From Methanoregula sp. UBA247 (GTDB taxonomy: Archaea; Halobacteriota; Methanomicrobia; Methanomicrobiales; Methanospirillaceae), in NCBI GenBank assembly GCA_002495055.1, contig DADR01000056.1:1-64000 (forward strand): a stretch of 64,000 bases of DNA, read 5' to 3'. This document shows positions 18,025-26,536 of this stretch, piece after piece. Below the pieces are notes generated by a model, which was not told the DNA's origin, searched no databases, and was given only the letters and a program-made list of their open reading frames with translations. Each line of letters begins with the position of its first letter. Position 1 is the first letter of the stretch. Position numbers and translations under genes: made by a program.

Positions 18025-19224
18025 CTAGCGTATAACTGCATTCTCCCCGATACACCCGGAAACATACGAGTTGGGTGCAAACTGTGCATTGCTCCCGATA
18101 ATAGTCCCGACATTGATGGAGCAGTTGATACCGAACTGTACCCCATCGCCGATGACAGCACCAAATTTTTTCCTTCGTGTATCTTTTCCACAGACCCTGA
18201 CATTGGCATGATCATGCCGCAGGTTTGCAATCTTAGTACCAGCACCAAAATTACATCCTGTCCCGATGATTGAATCCCCTATATAGTTGAAATGCGGGAT
18301 CTTTGTCCCGTTCATGATGATGGAGTTCTTCAGCTCTGAACAGTGTCCGATATGGCAATCGTCTCCTATACAGGTTGCTCCACGGATGAACGTGTGGGGG
18401 CCGATACGGCAATTTTTTCCGATAATACATGGCCCTTCAATATAGGTTCCGGACTTAACCACACTCCCTTCCCCGACAATAACGGTTCCGTGCAACGTCA
18501 CTCCCTCTTCAATTGTCCCCACAAGACCCGGTGAAAGATTGCTCATAAGCGTAAGATTTGCATCAAGCATATCCCATGGATTCCCGACATCCATCCAGTA
18601 TGATAACTGGTATGCCGCCAGCTTTTTCCCCTCGATATAGTAGAGGAGTGCATCTGTAAGCTCAAGTTCTCCCCGACAGGAAGACTGGACCCGGTCAACA
18701 TAATCAAAAATATCCGGAGAGAAAAAATATGCCCCGGCATTGATTTGGTCGGACATGAGGTGTTTCGATTTCTCTTCGAGGGTAGTAACGAGGCCGTTTT
18801 CCACCACAACCACTCCGTAATCCTGCGGGTGATCAGTTTTACTGGTACTCATACACGGTGTATGACATGTGCAGAGATTTGCAATATCAGAGGCTTTTAA
18901 AATCATATCCCCGTTTAACAGGAGAAAGGGTCCTGTGATAAGATCGCGGGCAGAATTCAGGGCATCAGCCGTCCCACGCTGCTGCCGCTGCGGGGCATAC
19001 CTGATACGAATCCCAAGCCCGGATCCGTCCCCAAAATGCCTGCGTATTTCCCGCTCGCCATAGCCAACAACAAAAATAAAGTCAGTTATCCCCGCTTCGC
19101 GTGCCGCTAAAACGAGGTGCTCCATCATCGGGCGGTTGGCGAGGGGAAGCATTACTTTGGGGCGCTTCGCCGTGAGGGGACGCATCCGCTTTCCTTCTCC
19201 TGCGGCAAGAACGACACATTCCAT
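18025..19224 (-). CDS. second GlmU-like nucleotidyltransferase with hexapeptide C-domain
   Basis: 399 aa, same architecture as its downstream neighbour: LAAGEGKRMRPLTAKRPKVM at the N-terminus, FLLLNGDMILK in the catalytic Asp region, and a C-terminal beta-helix (IGKNCRIGPHTFIRGATCIG, IGSNAQFAPNSYVSG). The segment NLRHDHANVRVCGKDTRRKK matches the acetyltransferase region of GlmU-type enzymes. Having two such proteins in tandem suggests split or different sugar specificity (for example glucose versus glucosamine), which is not readable from the sequence. It ends in TAG, followed at once by the GGTGA site of the next gene. Confidence 0.9.
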   Translation of the reverse strand: MECVVLAAGEGKRMRPLTAKRPKVMLPLANRPMMEHLVLAAREAGITDFIFVVGYGEREIRRHFGDGSGLGIRIRYAPQRQQRGTADALNSARDLITGPFLLLNGDMILKASDIANLCTCHTPCMSTSKTDHPQDYGVVVVENGLVTTLEEKSKHLMSDQINAGAYFFSPDIFDYVDRVQSSCRGELELTDALLYYIEGKKLAAYQLSYWMDVGNPWDMLDANLTLMSNLSPGLVGTIEEGVTLHGTVIVGEGSVVKSGTYIEGPCIIGKNCRIGPHTFIRGATCIGDDCHIGHCSELKNSIIMNGTKIPHFNYIGDSIIGTGCNFGAGTKIANLRHDHANVRVCGKDTRRKKFGAVIGDGVQFGINCSINVGTIIGSNAQFAPNSYVSGCIGENAVIR

Positions 19225-19246
19225 ACTAATCCTCGGATTACAACAT

Positions 19247-20497
19247 TTAAGCAGTTTTCCCCTGCTTAACCAGATTGCGACCTTCTTTTAGCATCTCCTT
19301 CGTTTTCATTGGGGTTTTAGCTTCTGCAGTAATGCGGATTTTAGGCTCGGTACCGCTCGCCCTGATCAGGAACCAGCCATCCTCTTTTGCAATCCTGATT
19401 CCATCGGTTGGACTCGTCGCCCCAAGCGCCAGGACAGTTTCCCGTGCAGTGTCGCAGGCAAAAGATTCCCGCAGGATCGGGTAGGATGGCATAGCATCAA
19501 GTTCTTCTGTGACATTCCATTCGGATGCGATCTCGCAGAAAAGGGCTGCGGCAAACGGGCCGTCGGGGCAGTACGAGATCTGCGGGAAAATCCATGCCCC
19601 TGAGGGTTCACCTCCGAATGTTCCCCACTTCAAAAGTTCTTCAGAGACATAGGTATCACCTACCGGTGTCCTCCTGACTTCAGCGACATCTTCGATGATC
19701 ATGGAAGCGTCGCTTGTTGTTACAACCTGCCTGGCATTAAGATATTTTGCAAAAAGCATGAGAAGATGGTCCCCGTCAATGTAGCGTCCTTTGCTATCAA
19801 AAGCCATCATCCGGTCAGCATCCCCGTCATGTACAACTGCACATGCCGATCCTGTTTTTTTCACCATTTCCCCTACATAGACCAGGTTCTCCTTCAATGG
19901 TTCTGAAGGGCGGGCAAAATGGCCTGAAGGATTGCAGTTGATAGAGTGGATTTTTGCGCCTGCAGCAGCAAGAAGATAGGGAGTAAGCACGCTCCCTGCA
20001 CCGTTCCCGCAGTCAACAACCACGGTGATTCCGGTTTTAATATGGACTTTATCAAGAATAGCATTTTTATGAGGGGTGAGTGCATCTATTGTCCGCTCAC
20101 AGCCCTGATGCTGCCAGTCTGTCCAGTAACGGGTCTTGAGAAGTTCCTCCATATCAGCCTGCTGCTTTTGGGTAAACGATGAACCATCCGGGTTGAAAAG
20201 TTTCAATCCGTTATATTCCTCAGGGTTATGGGATGCGGTGATCATGCACCCGGCTTTTACAGTCCGGGTACCATAGGCAACCGATGGTGTCGGGGCAATC
20301 CCGGTATTATACGCAGTTCCACCACTCCCGAGGATTCCGGATGTTACCAGATGAACAAGAAGAGGACTTGTCGTCCGGGTATCCATGCCAATAACAATAT
20401 CGCTGGAACGGAATGCCAGCGCTGACCCAACGTTCAGGGCCGTGTCGATAAGAGTCTGATCGAACTTCCTTCGTATTCCCGAAGACCCGAAAAGCAT
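19247..20497 (-). CDS. glmM: phosphoglucosamine mutase (phosphohexomutase family)
   Basis: Interconverts glucosamine-6-phosphate and glucosamine-1-phosphate. 416 aa, four alpha-D-phosphohexomutase domains. The phosphoserine site is TASHNPEEYNGLKLF, the metal loop is VHDGDADRMMAFD, the sugar-binding loop is FGGEPSGAW and the phosphate-binding loop is IRASGTEPKIRIT. Context (directly upstream of the two GlmU-like genes and glmS) favours glucosamine over mannose or glucose as substrate. It is the first gene of the five-gene operon; the upstream spacer carries AAAAATATGATC as a possible promoter. Confidence 0.92.
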   Translation of the reverse strand: MLFGSSGIRRKFDQTLIDTALNVGSALAFRSSDIVIGMDTRTTSPLLVHLVTSGILGSGGTAYNTGIAPTPSVAYGTRTVKAGCMITASHNPEEYNGLKLFNPDGSSFTQKQQADMEELLKTRYWTDWQHQGCERTIDALTPHKNAILDKVHIKTGITVVVDCGNGAGSVLTPYLLAAAGAKIHSINCNPSGHFARPSEPLKENLVYVGEMVKKTGSACAVVHDGDADRMMAFDSKGRYIDGDHLLMLFAKYLNARQVVTTSDASMIIEDVAEVRRTPVGDTYVSEELLKWGTFGGEPSGAWIFPQISYCPDGPFAAALFCEIASEWNVTEELDAMPSYPILRESFACDTARETVLALGATSPTDGIRIAKEDGWFLIRASGTEPKIRITAEAKTPMKTKEMLKEGRNLVKQGKTA

Positions 20498-20589
20498 GAT
20501 AATTTATTAGATCGCAGTCAAAAAGAGTTTACCTTTTTGCCTGATCATATTTTTTGTTGTTGTTTCAGATTCTGGGGTTTAGCACGGTG

Positions 20590-21198
20590 TCAGCAGGTGC
20601 CAAATGGGCACCAGTGATCCAGCCGGTTGAGCCGGGCAATGCCGGCGGCGGACGGGCCGATACATACGATCCTCTTTGTTTCTTGAGCATTCCGGATGAT
20701 TTCACCTGAACCAGGCTCAATGATGCCTTCACTATTGACAAGGATAACGTCAGCGTCATCAGAATTTGTGACCATTGTGTTCCGAAAGGCAGCCTCCAAT
20801 GCAGGTGTGCTGCCCACACAAAAGACATGTTTTCCCCCAAGTTCATGCACAAGCTGCCGGTGACAATCTTTATGCGAAGATTCCGGGCAGGAATGAAGTA
20901 TTCTGGAGAGACAGAAAAAACCCGCGGCCACATTTATAATTGCAACGGCAGCACCCCGTACCTGAGGTGTATCAAGCGGTTGACCGAACATAAACGAGAT
21001 CTTTGTTTTTGCCCTGACGGGGTCATAGGTGACAAAATCTGCACTTCTCCCGCCAAAAAATGCAGTCATGCATGCACCGCGTTCAAACTGACAGTTTACA
21101 GAATCAGGACAGACGTCAAGAACAACACCGCTATCCTCGCAACCGCTGTCTCTCATCATCGTTTCGAGTTTTTTAACCGTGTCAATAATAATGTCCAT
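20590..21198 (-). CDS. conserved hypothetical protein, Cys-rich
   Basis: 202 aa, not recognised with certainty. It has an N-terminal helix (MDIIIDTVKKLETMMRDSG), many cysteines (for example VCPDSVNCQFERGACM, HSCPESSHKDC and a final CPFGTC), a hydrophobic GAAVAIINVAAGFFC segment, and two Rossmann-like strands (GGKHVFCVGSTPALE, KRIVCIGPSAAGIAR). The C-terminal half could be a DUF364-like metal-chelation domain, but this is weak. It follows the cyclase gene with a TAATG junction, so the two are co-translated. The Cys pattern suggests metal or Fe-S binding. Confidence 0.6.
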   Translation of the reverse strand: MDIIIDTVKKLETMMRDSGCEDSGVVLDVCPDSVNCQFERGACMTAFFGGRSADFVTYDPVRAKTKISFMFGQPLDTPQVRGAAVAIINVAAGFFCLSRILHSCPESSHKDCHRQLVHELGGKHVFCVGSTPALEAAFRNTMVTNSDDADVILVNSEGIIEPGSGEIIRNAQETKRIVCIGPSAAGIARLNRLDHWCPFGTC

Positions 21199-21812
21199 TA
21201 TTCACATCCCTGGTTATCAATGAGTACAACCCTGGCTGGAGAACCATCAAGCCCGGTTAAGCGCAACGGCAGTGCAACCATGGTATAGTCGCCCTCCTCG
21301 ACGGTGGAAAGATCGAGGAGTTCAATGATAATGCATCCATGGCTGAGCAGCTCACGGTGCACGGTTCCGTCGCATTCGTAGGATTCTATTGAGGGGGAAT
21401 CGATACCAACACATTTTATGCCACAACCGGTTATGAGCCGTGCAGCATCTCCTGTCAGGCATGGATAATTTTCAATAAACCGGTCAGTGCCGGAAAATGA
21501 CGTTTTGATCAGGAGCCTGTCAACACCATCCAGCCGGTTTTTCAGGTGATCTGCTGTAATGCTGGTGCCCGCACTGGATACCTCCAGTACCCGGCAGGTT
21601 CCCATGATATGCAAGAGGGGGATGGTATCAATCGTATCACCCATTTTCAGGTAATGCACCGGTGCATCGATATGCGTCCCGGTATGGGTGCTCAGGTGCA
21701 GGTCAGTGATCAGGTAGTTGCCGTGATCAGCCTGCCGGAAAGCCGGGACACTATCACCAGGATATACAAGGATGTCTTCAGAGAGTGGGCGCGTGATATC
21801 TATAATTTTCAT
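21198..21812 (-). CDS. cyclase family protein (kynurenine formamidase-like)
   Basis: 204 aa, metal-dependent hydrolase of the cyclase/KynB family. The diagnostic metal motif HTGTHIDAPVHYL (HxGTHxDxPxH) lies at about 42-54, with DITRPLSEDILVYPGD at the N-terminus and the later CVGIDSPSIESYECDGTVHR and CIIIELLDLS segments. The family opens or closes N-formyl and lactam-like bonds. Since no tryptophan-degradation genes are nearby, the substrate is unknown. It lies between pcm and the Cys-rich gene, apparently in one operon. Confidence 0.9.
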   Translation of the reverse strand: MKIIDITRPLSEDILVYPGDSVPAFRQADHGNYLITDLHLSTHTGTHIDAPVHYLKMGDTIDTIPLLHIMGTCRVLEVSSAGTSITADHLKNRLDGVDRLLIKTSFSGTDRFIENYPCLTGDAARLITGCGIKCVGIDSPSIESYECDGTVHRELLSHGCIIIELLDLSTVEEGDYTMVALPLRLTGLDGSPARVVLIDNQGCE

Positions 21813-21816
21813 AGAC

Positions 21817-22467
21817 CTACCCGCTCCATCCGCATTCCCCGATCAAAGGAACGAACCTGACTCCCCCATGATGTTCTTCCGTAACCGATTTACCTTTCTT
21901 CATCAGCCTGACGAGTTCCTGGATCTCCCGCCCTCCAACGGGTGCTACCAGCCTGCCCCCCTCTGCCAGTTGTTCAATAAGTGGCCTGGGAACAGAGGGT
22001 GTTGCTGCTGTGATGATGATCCCATCGTAAGGGGCATTTTCTGGATACCCGAGTGTGCCATCACCATCTATCACTTCAACATTCTTACTGCTGACAGCAG
22101 CGAGGTTGATCCTTGCCAGCCCGGCAACTGCCGGGATCCGCTCGATAGAGGTAACCCTGCTGACGAGAGCTGCCAGTACCGCAGCCTGGTAGCCGCACCC
22201 TGTCCCGATTTCAAGAACATTATCCGTTGGTTGCGGGATCAGCAGTTCAGTCATCAGCGCAACGATATATGGTTGGGAAATTGTCTGACCACTTCCTATG
22301 GGAAGAGGAAAGTCTTCGTATGCCGACTTGTCATAGGGTGGGGGTACAAAAAGGTGACGAGGTATTTCTCTTATTGCTGCAATGACCCTCCGGTCACGAA
22401 TACCCCGTGCGGCAATCTGGGATTCCACCATCATGATCCGTTCATCCGCTCTTGGATATGTCACCAT
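21817..22467 (-). CDS. pcm: protein-L-isoaspartate O-methyltransferase
   Basis: 216 aa. It methylates isoaspartyl residues in aged proteins, starting their repair, and uses S-adenosylmethionine. The family signature GSGQTISQPYIVALMTELL and the SAM loop VLEIGTGCGYQAAVLA are present, followed by IIITAATPSVPRPLIEQLAE and GGRLVAPVGG. Length is normal. It is the first gene of the pcm-cyclase-unknown group and lies 12 nt from the SufB stop. Confidence 0.96.
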   Translation of the reverse strand: MVTYPRADERIMMVESQIAARGIRDRRVIAAIREIPRHLFVPPPYDKSAYEDFPLPIGSGQTISQPYIVALMTELLIPQPTDNVLEIGTGCGYQAAVLAALVSRVTSIERIPAVAGLARINLAAVSSKNVEVIDGDGTLGYPENAPYDGIIITAATPSVPRPLIEQLAEGGRLVAPVGGREIQELVRLMKKGKSVTEEHHGGVRFVPLIGECGWSG

Positions 22468-22479
22468 AGGAATTAGATT

Positions 22480-23595
22480 TTAGAATCCTGCTTTTTCTGC
22501 TACATCAATCGAAGCGTCGATCTGCCTCTGCAATGCTTCGGGAAGCCCGGCAATCTTCACATCCAGAAATCCCCTGATAATCGTTGCTGTTGCTTCGTCT
22601 TCGTCAAGTCCCCTGGACATCAGGTATTCGATCTCATCCCGTGCGAGCTTGCCCACGGCTGCTTCGTGCGAGAGTTCCGTACCTACCACAGACCCCTCAA
22701 TTTCCGGGATTGCATAGATAACACCGTCATTCAGGATAAGTCCCTTGCATTCAAGGTGCCCACGGGTTCCGGCAGTCTTACCATTGATGTGACCACGGGA
22801 GATGATTGTACCGCCTTTTGTTATTGCCCGGGTGATCAGTTCAGCGCTCGCACCCATGCCTTCAAGGATGGCACGGGAACCAAGATCCATATAGGAACCC
22901 GGTGTGGAGATGACAACGCTGCTGAATCGTGCAACAGAGTTTATCCCCTTAAGTGTGGCTGTGGGGTACATCTGGATTTTTTTCACCGGCTGCATACAGA
23001 CGTAGTTGGACAGGAAAACCCCATTATCATCGACGATGGAAGCGCTTCTGGGATACACTTCAATGTTCTCGCTCCAGTTGTGGATCATCGTGAAACTTAT
23101 CTTGGCATCTTTTTTTACGAAGAATTCAGAGATGCCATAGTGAGCACCGCCTTTACCTACATGCGCACCGCTTGTACACCCGGATATGATGTGGAGCTCG
23201 GCTCCTTCTTCAGCAACGATGATATTGTGGACATGCTGGATCTGTTCCCGCCCGAGATAGAGGCATGCCTGGATAGGAAGGATATTGTTTGAGCCTTTGT
23301 GTGCAATAATGACGTAACCCTTTGGTTCTTTCTGTGCTGCAACATATTGGGTAATTTCATCTTTATCCGGAGAAACCGCTTTCCAGGTATATTCTTTCAT
23401 GCCGTCATATTTTTCCATTGCCTTTTTAAAAGAAAGGACTTCTATACCCTGCTGCGAGCATTCAGCCTGGACGATGTCCTGGTCCATCTGGAGATAGCTG
23501 CCACACCGGTTTTTCATGGCAAGGTCGATACCTGCTTGTGCTACCCGGTCCTGGTCGGCTTTTGAGAGTTCAGGAACTTTCACTGGTGACGGCAT
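22480..23595 (-). CDS. sufB: SufB/SufD-family Fe-S cluster scaffold protein
   Basis: 371 aa. With SufC it forms the minimal archaeal SUF (SufBC) scaffold for Fe-S cluster assembly. The core is a right-handed beta-helix rich in Gly turns (GCTSGAHVGKGGAHYG, DLGSRAILEGMGAS, HINGKTAGTRGHLECKGLIL). The C-terminal helix region reads SHEAAVGKLARDEIEYLMSRG. ATG 23595 is preferred: AAGGAG lies 8 nt upstream, inside the end of sufC. A longer reading frame runs back into sufC without homology. Methanogens need many Fe-S proteins, and no other SUF gene is present here. Confidence 0.92.
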   Translation of the reverse strand: MPSPVKVPELSKADQDRVAQAGIDLAMKNRCGSYLQMDQDIVQAECSQQGIEVLSFKKAMEKYDGMKEYTWKAVSPDKDEITQYVAAQKEPKGYVIIAHKGSNNILPIQACLYLGREQIQHVHNIIVAEEGAELHIISGCTSGAHVGKGGAHYGISEFFVKKDAKISFTMIHNWSENIEVYPRSASIVDDNGVFLSNYVCMQPVKKIQMYPTATLKGINSVARFSSVVISTPGSYMDLGSRAILEGMGASAELITRAITKGGTIISRGHINGKTAGTRGHLECKGLILNDGVIYAIPEIEGSVVGTELSHEAAVGKLARDEIEYLMSRGLDEDEATATIIRGFLDVKIAGLPEALQRQIDASIDVAEKAGF

Positions 23596-24311
23596 TCGAG
23601 ACACTCCTTGTACCCGCGTTGTTTGATATCTTTTAAGATCTCCCGTGGATTTCCGTGACACTTGATCTCCCCGTCACACATCACATGCCCTTTGTCGGCG
23701 TCGAGATAATCAAGGATGTAACCGGTGTGCGTGATAACAAGCCCGCTTTTTTTTCGCTTGATAAGATGCTTGTCTTTTTCCAGAAGTGAACCTATGGCAG
23801 TACCGATGAGCGAGATATTTTCCAGATCAACACCGCTTTCCGGTTCATCGAGCATCATAAAGTCCGGGTTCTGAATCATCAGCTGCAATACTTCACTGCG
23901 TTTAATCTCCCCCCCTGAGAATCCCTTGTTGATGTCCCGCTCGAGGAATTTATCCATATGAACTGATCGGGCAAGTTCCGGAATATCGTTTTCCTTGTTC
24001 CGGGAGATAGCGGTCAACATCTTACCGAGCTTCAGTCCGGAGATAGTTGGCGGTCGCTGGAAGAGCATACCAATACCCCGTTTGGCCCGTTCATGGGCTT
24101 TCATCGTCGTTACATCATCTCCTTTGAAAAGGATTTTACCTTCGGTGATACTATAGTTGGCAAATCCCATTATGGTCATGAGGAGTGTTGTTTTACCCGA
24201 TCCGTTTGGCCCGAGCAGAACATGGGTTTCCCCCTCCCCGATGTGGAGATTAATGTCGTGCAATACTTCTTTATCGCCGACTTTTACATGCAGGTCTTCT
24301 ATGTGCAGCAT
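23580..24311 (-). CDS. sufC: SufC, Fe-S assembly ATPase
   Basis: 243-aa ABC-type ATPase that powers the SUF scaffold. Walker A GPNGSGKTTL at about 35, a Q-loop region GIGMLFQRPPTISG, signature FSGGEIKRSEVLQLM and Walker B FMMLDEPESGVD; the H-loop is LVITHTGYILDYL. Unlike transporter ATPases it has no permease nearby, but is directly followed by SufB with a 16-nt overlap. The C-terminus is CLECRHQ; the pair of cysteines is not a known SufC feature. Confidence 0.96.
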   Translation of the reverse strand: MLHIEDLHVKVGDKEVLHDINLHIGEGETHVLLGPNGSGKTTLLMTIMGFANYSITEGKILFKGDDVTTMKAHERAKRGIGMLFQRPPTISGLKLGKMLTAISRNKENDIPELARSVHMDKFLERDINKGFSGGEIKRSEVLQLMIQNPDFMMLDEPESGVDLENISLIGTAIGSLLEKDKHLIKRKKSGLVITHTGYILDYLDADKGHVMCDGEIKCHGNPREILKDIKQRGYKECLECRHQ

Positions 24312-24439
24312 AGATTAATCGTAGAGAATATGTCGATTACTGCATTAAACGCTTTTCAAGGTACTAACTCTAAAAAACGTGATAGTGTTTCGGATATTTT
24401 AACCCATCATCTGATATAGTACACACAGGATATCCTTTC

Positions 24440-25354
24440 ATGAGACCTGAAAAGGTACAGGACAAAGCGGAAAAGGCGGTTATCAGGAAGGGTTCGAAGG
24501 GTGAAAAAAAGTCAGTTATATCCGGCGAACCGCGTGAGATTTTACCTTTTGTCAACCGTATCATATGTGCGGATGCACTTTTCGCACTCTCACATATACC
24601 GGACCAGAGTATCGATCTGATCATCACGTCACCCCCCTATAATTTCGGGCATGCATATGCTCAGGACCCCCACGATGATACTCATGAGTGGAACAGGTAT
24701 TTTGAAAACCTGCTCAGCGTCTGGCGGGAGTGTGTCCGGGTGCTCAGACCCGGTGGCAGGATGGCGGTGAATATCCAGCCCCTCTTTTCAGATTATGTAC
24801 CTACCCACCACCGTATCTCTCACCAGCTTGCAGGTCTGGGACTTTTATGGAAAGCCGAGTTTCTCTGGGAGAAGAATAATTACAATGCAAAATATACAGC
24901 ATGGGGGAGCTGGAAATCTCCGTCGATGCCTTATATCAAGTATACCTGGGAGTTTATCGAAGTTTTTGATAAGGAAACACACAAGAAAAGTGGGCGGCGC
25001 GAGGATATTGATATCACCGCCGAAGAATTCAAGGAATGGGTGCTTGGCAGGTGGTCGTTTCCCCCGGAGATCCATATGAAGAATTACGATCATCCGGCTA
25101 TGTTTCCCGAGGAGTTGCCACGGCGGCTGATGAAACTGTTTTCCTATAAAAATGATATTGTGCTTGATCCCTTCAATGGTGCCGGGACAACGACCCTCGT
25201 TGCGTGGAAACTTCAGCGCCGTTTTATCGGTATAGATATATCAGACCAGTACTGCAATACGGCACTACAGCGTCTTGCATCTGTTGCAGATAACGGGCAC
25301 CCCGTATCAATGACGTACCCCGCACCGGCAATCATGGTTATGGACCCTGACTAA
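24440..25354 (+). CDS. orphan beta-class DNA methyltransferase, probably N4-cytosine
   Basis: 304 aa. The catalytic motif IV is TSPPYNF (about 67), and the TSPPY form usually means N4-cytosine methylation. The SAM-binding motif I lies near the C-terminus (DPFNGAGTTTLVAWKLQRR then FIGIDIS), so the order IV...I is that of the beta class. The target-recognition region would be about 120-220 (WEKNNYNAKYTAWGSWKSPS). No restriction endonuclease gene is adjacent; the neighbours are SufC (divergent) and a membrane protein (convergent). So it is a solitary methyltransferase or has a distant partner. Confidence 0.9.
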   Translation: MRPEKVQDKAEKAVIRKGSKGEKKSVISGEPREILPFVNRIICADALFALSHIPDQSIDLIITSPPYNFGHAYAQDPHDDTHEWNRYFENLLSVWRECVRVLRPGGRMAVNIQPLFSDYVPTHHRISHQLAGLGLLWKAEFLWEKNNYNAKYTAWGSWKSPSMPYIKYTWEFIEVFDKETHKKSGRREDIDITAEEFKEWVLGRWSFPPEIHMKNYDHPAMFPEELPRRLMKLFSYKNDIVLDPFNGAGTTTLVAWKLQRRFIGIDISDQYCNTALQRLASVADNGHPVSMTYPAPAIMVMDPD

Positions 25355-25371
25355 ACCTTCGAATAATGCCC

Positions 25372-26499
25372 TCATTCACCCGGCATGTTCTTTTTTACAT
25401 ATTCATACACGCCTTTCCTGTCGTACATATGCTCAAGGATATAATTATGGACAAAGGCATATTTTTCATAAAGGTCATAGATTTGGCGATACGTGGCCAA
25501 CTGTGTGTTGTAGTCTGAGATAAGTGCATTATGGACCGGTACCTGCGCATTGTAACCGACTGTATTTCCAGTATCTTTCATATCCTTCATCCGGGATTCG
25601 AGCCGGGTAATTTTTTCGTGTTGGGATGCAAGGTTGGCCCCCATGCTTTTTACCTGCGGTTCGAGTTCCTTTGCTTTCATGTCAGACAGCATATACATGT
25701 CATTGATATACCGGGTCTCATTTCCGCTCCCGTAGAATTTTGTGCCATTACTGATGGGCATAATGAGAGGATCTGAATACAGGGGCAGGTCTCCTCCGAG
25801 TTTATCGGTAGGAACCCCGATAAGTGAGTAATTGGTCGTTTCAATAAATGCATAGCTGGTGTTCCTGTAATGATAATCGTCTGATCCGACACCGACCGCC
25901 ATATGTGATTCGGGGCCAAACAAGAGCAGGGCGACCGGATACCCTTCCCGAGACAACAGCCCGGCTAATAACAGGCTCTTGTCATCACAGTCCCCGGTAC
26001 GGTCAACAACAGTCTCTACCGGGAATTTTACCGGGTTCTGCTCCCGGGTTTCATACCGCAGTGACTGGATATAGACCGTGATGAGTTCGAGATATTCGTC
26101 ATCGGTAAGTTTTTGCTGATACCCGATCTTGTCAGATTCTGCGAGGAGTGCTGTATAGAGACCGTCCTGTGCCGGATCCTGAATTATTGCACGATAACTT
26201 TGTGCAAGCCAGACTGTTTCCGAAATGTCACCATACACCAGTGTTGTTTTTTCTGCCTGCTTTGCACCTTCGTACACCGAGACATTGATGGGAAGGTTCA
26301 GGATGACCGTGGTTTTTTCAAACGGGAATTGATGGGAAATAATTGCAGGGGATGACTGGAGATGTGTGGGATCGGGAGTAATGTGAGGCGCAATTACCGC
26401 TTCTTTGGGAAAAATGACTGCACTTATCAGTACTATCGATAATCCGAGAAGAATAATAAATAAAAATGCACCAATGAGTTTGAGGAACCGGTTATGCAT
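25372..26499 (-). CDS. membrane-anchored transglutaminase-like protein
   Basis: 375 aa. One N-terminal membrane helix (about 8-32: LIGAFLFIILLGLSIVLISA) anchors an external domain. The transglutaminase-like triad is visible: Cys in DRTGDCDDKSLLLAGLL (about 170), His in GPESHMAVGVG (about 197) and an acidic residue in YAFIETTN (about 215). A coiled-coil-like stretch follows (about 275-320: EKITRLESRMKDMKDT). Proteins of this type are usually cysteine proteases or peptide cyclising enzymes in archaea; the substrate is unknown. It is convergent with the methyltransferase gene. Confidence 0.85.
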   Translation of the reverse strand: MHNRFLKLIGAFLFIILLGLSIVLISAVIFPKEAVIAPHITPDPTHLQSSPAIISHQFPFEKTTVILNLPINVSVYEGAKQAEKTTLVYGDISETVWLAQSYRAIIQDPAQDGLYTALLAESDKIGYQQKLTDDEYLELITVYIQSLRYETREQNPVKFPVETVVDRTGDCDDKSLLLAGLLSREGYPVALLLFGPESHMAVGVGSDDYHYRNTSYAFIETTNYSLIGVPTDKLGGDLPLYSDPLIMPISNGTKFYGSGNETRYINDMYMLSDMKAKELEPQVKSMGANLASQHEKITRLESRMKDMKDTGNTVGYNAQVPVHNALISDYNTQLATYRQIYDLYEKYAFVHNYILEHMYDRKGVYEYVKKNMPGE

Positions 26500-26536
26500 T
26501 ATTCACCCTGTACACTAGTATTGCTTATCTGATATA

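Noticed and set aside
21772..22476. 234-aa plus-strand reading frame
   Set aside because: Antisense to pcm, with Pro/Cys/Arg-rich composition and no family pattern.
22666..23292. 208-aa plus-strand reading frame
   Set aside because: Antisense to the SufB gene; the real gene explains it.
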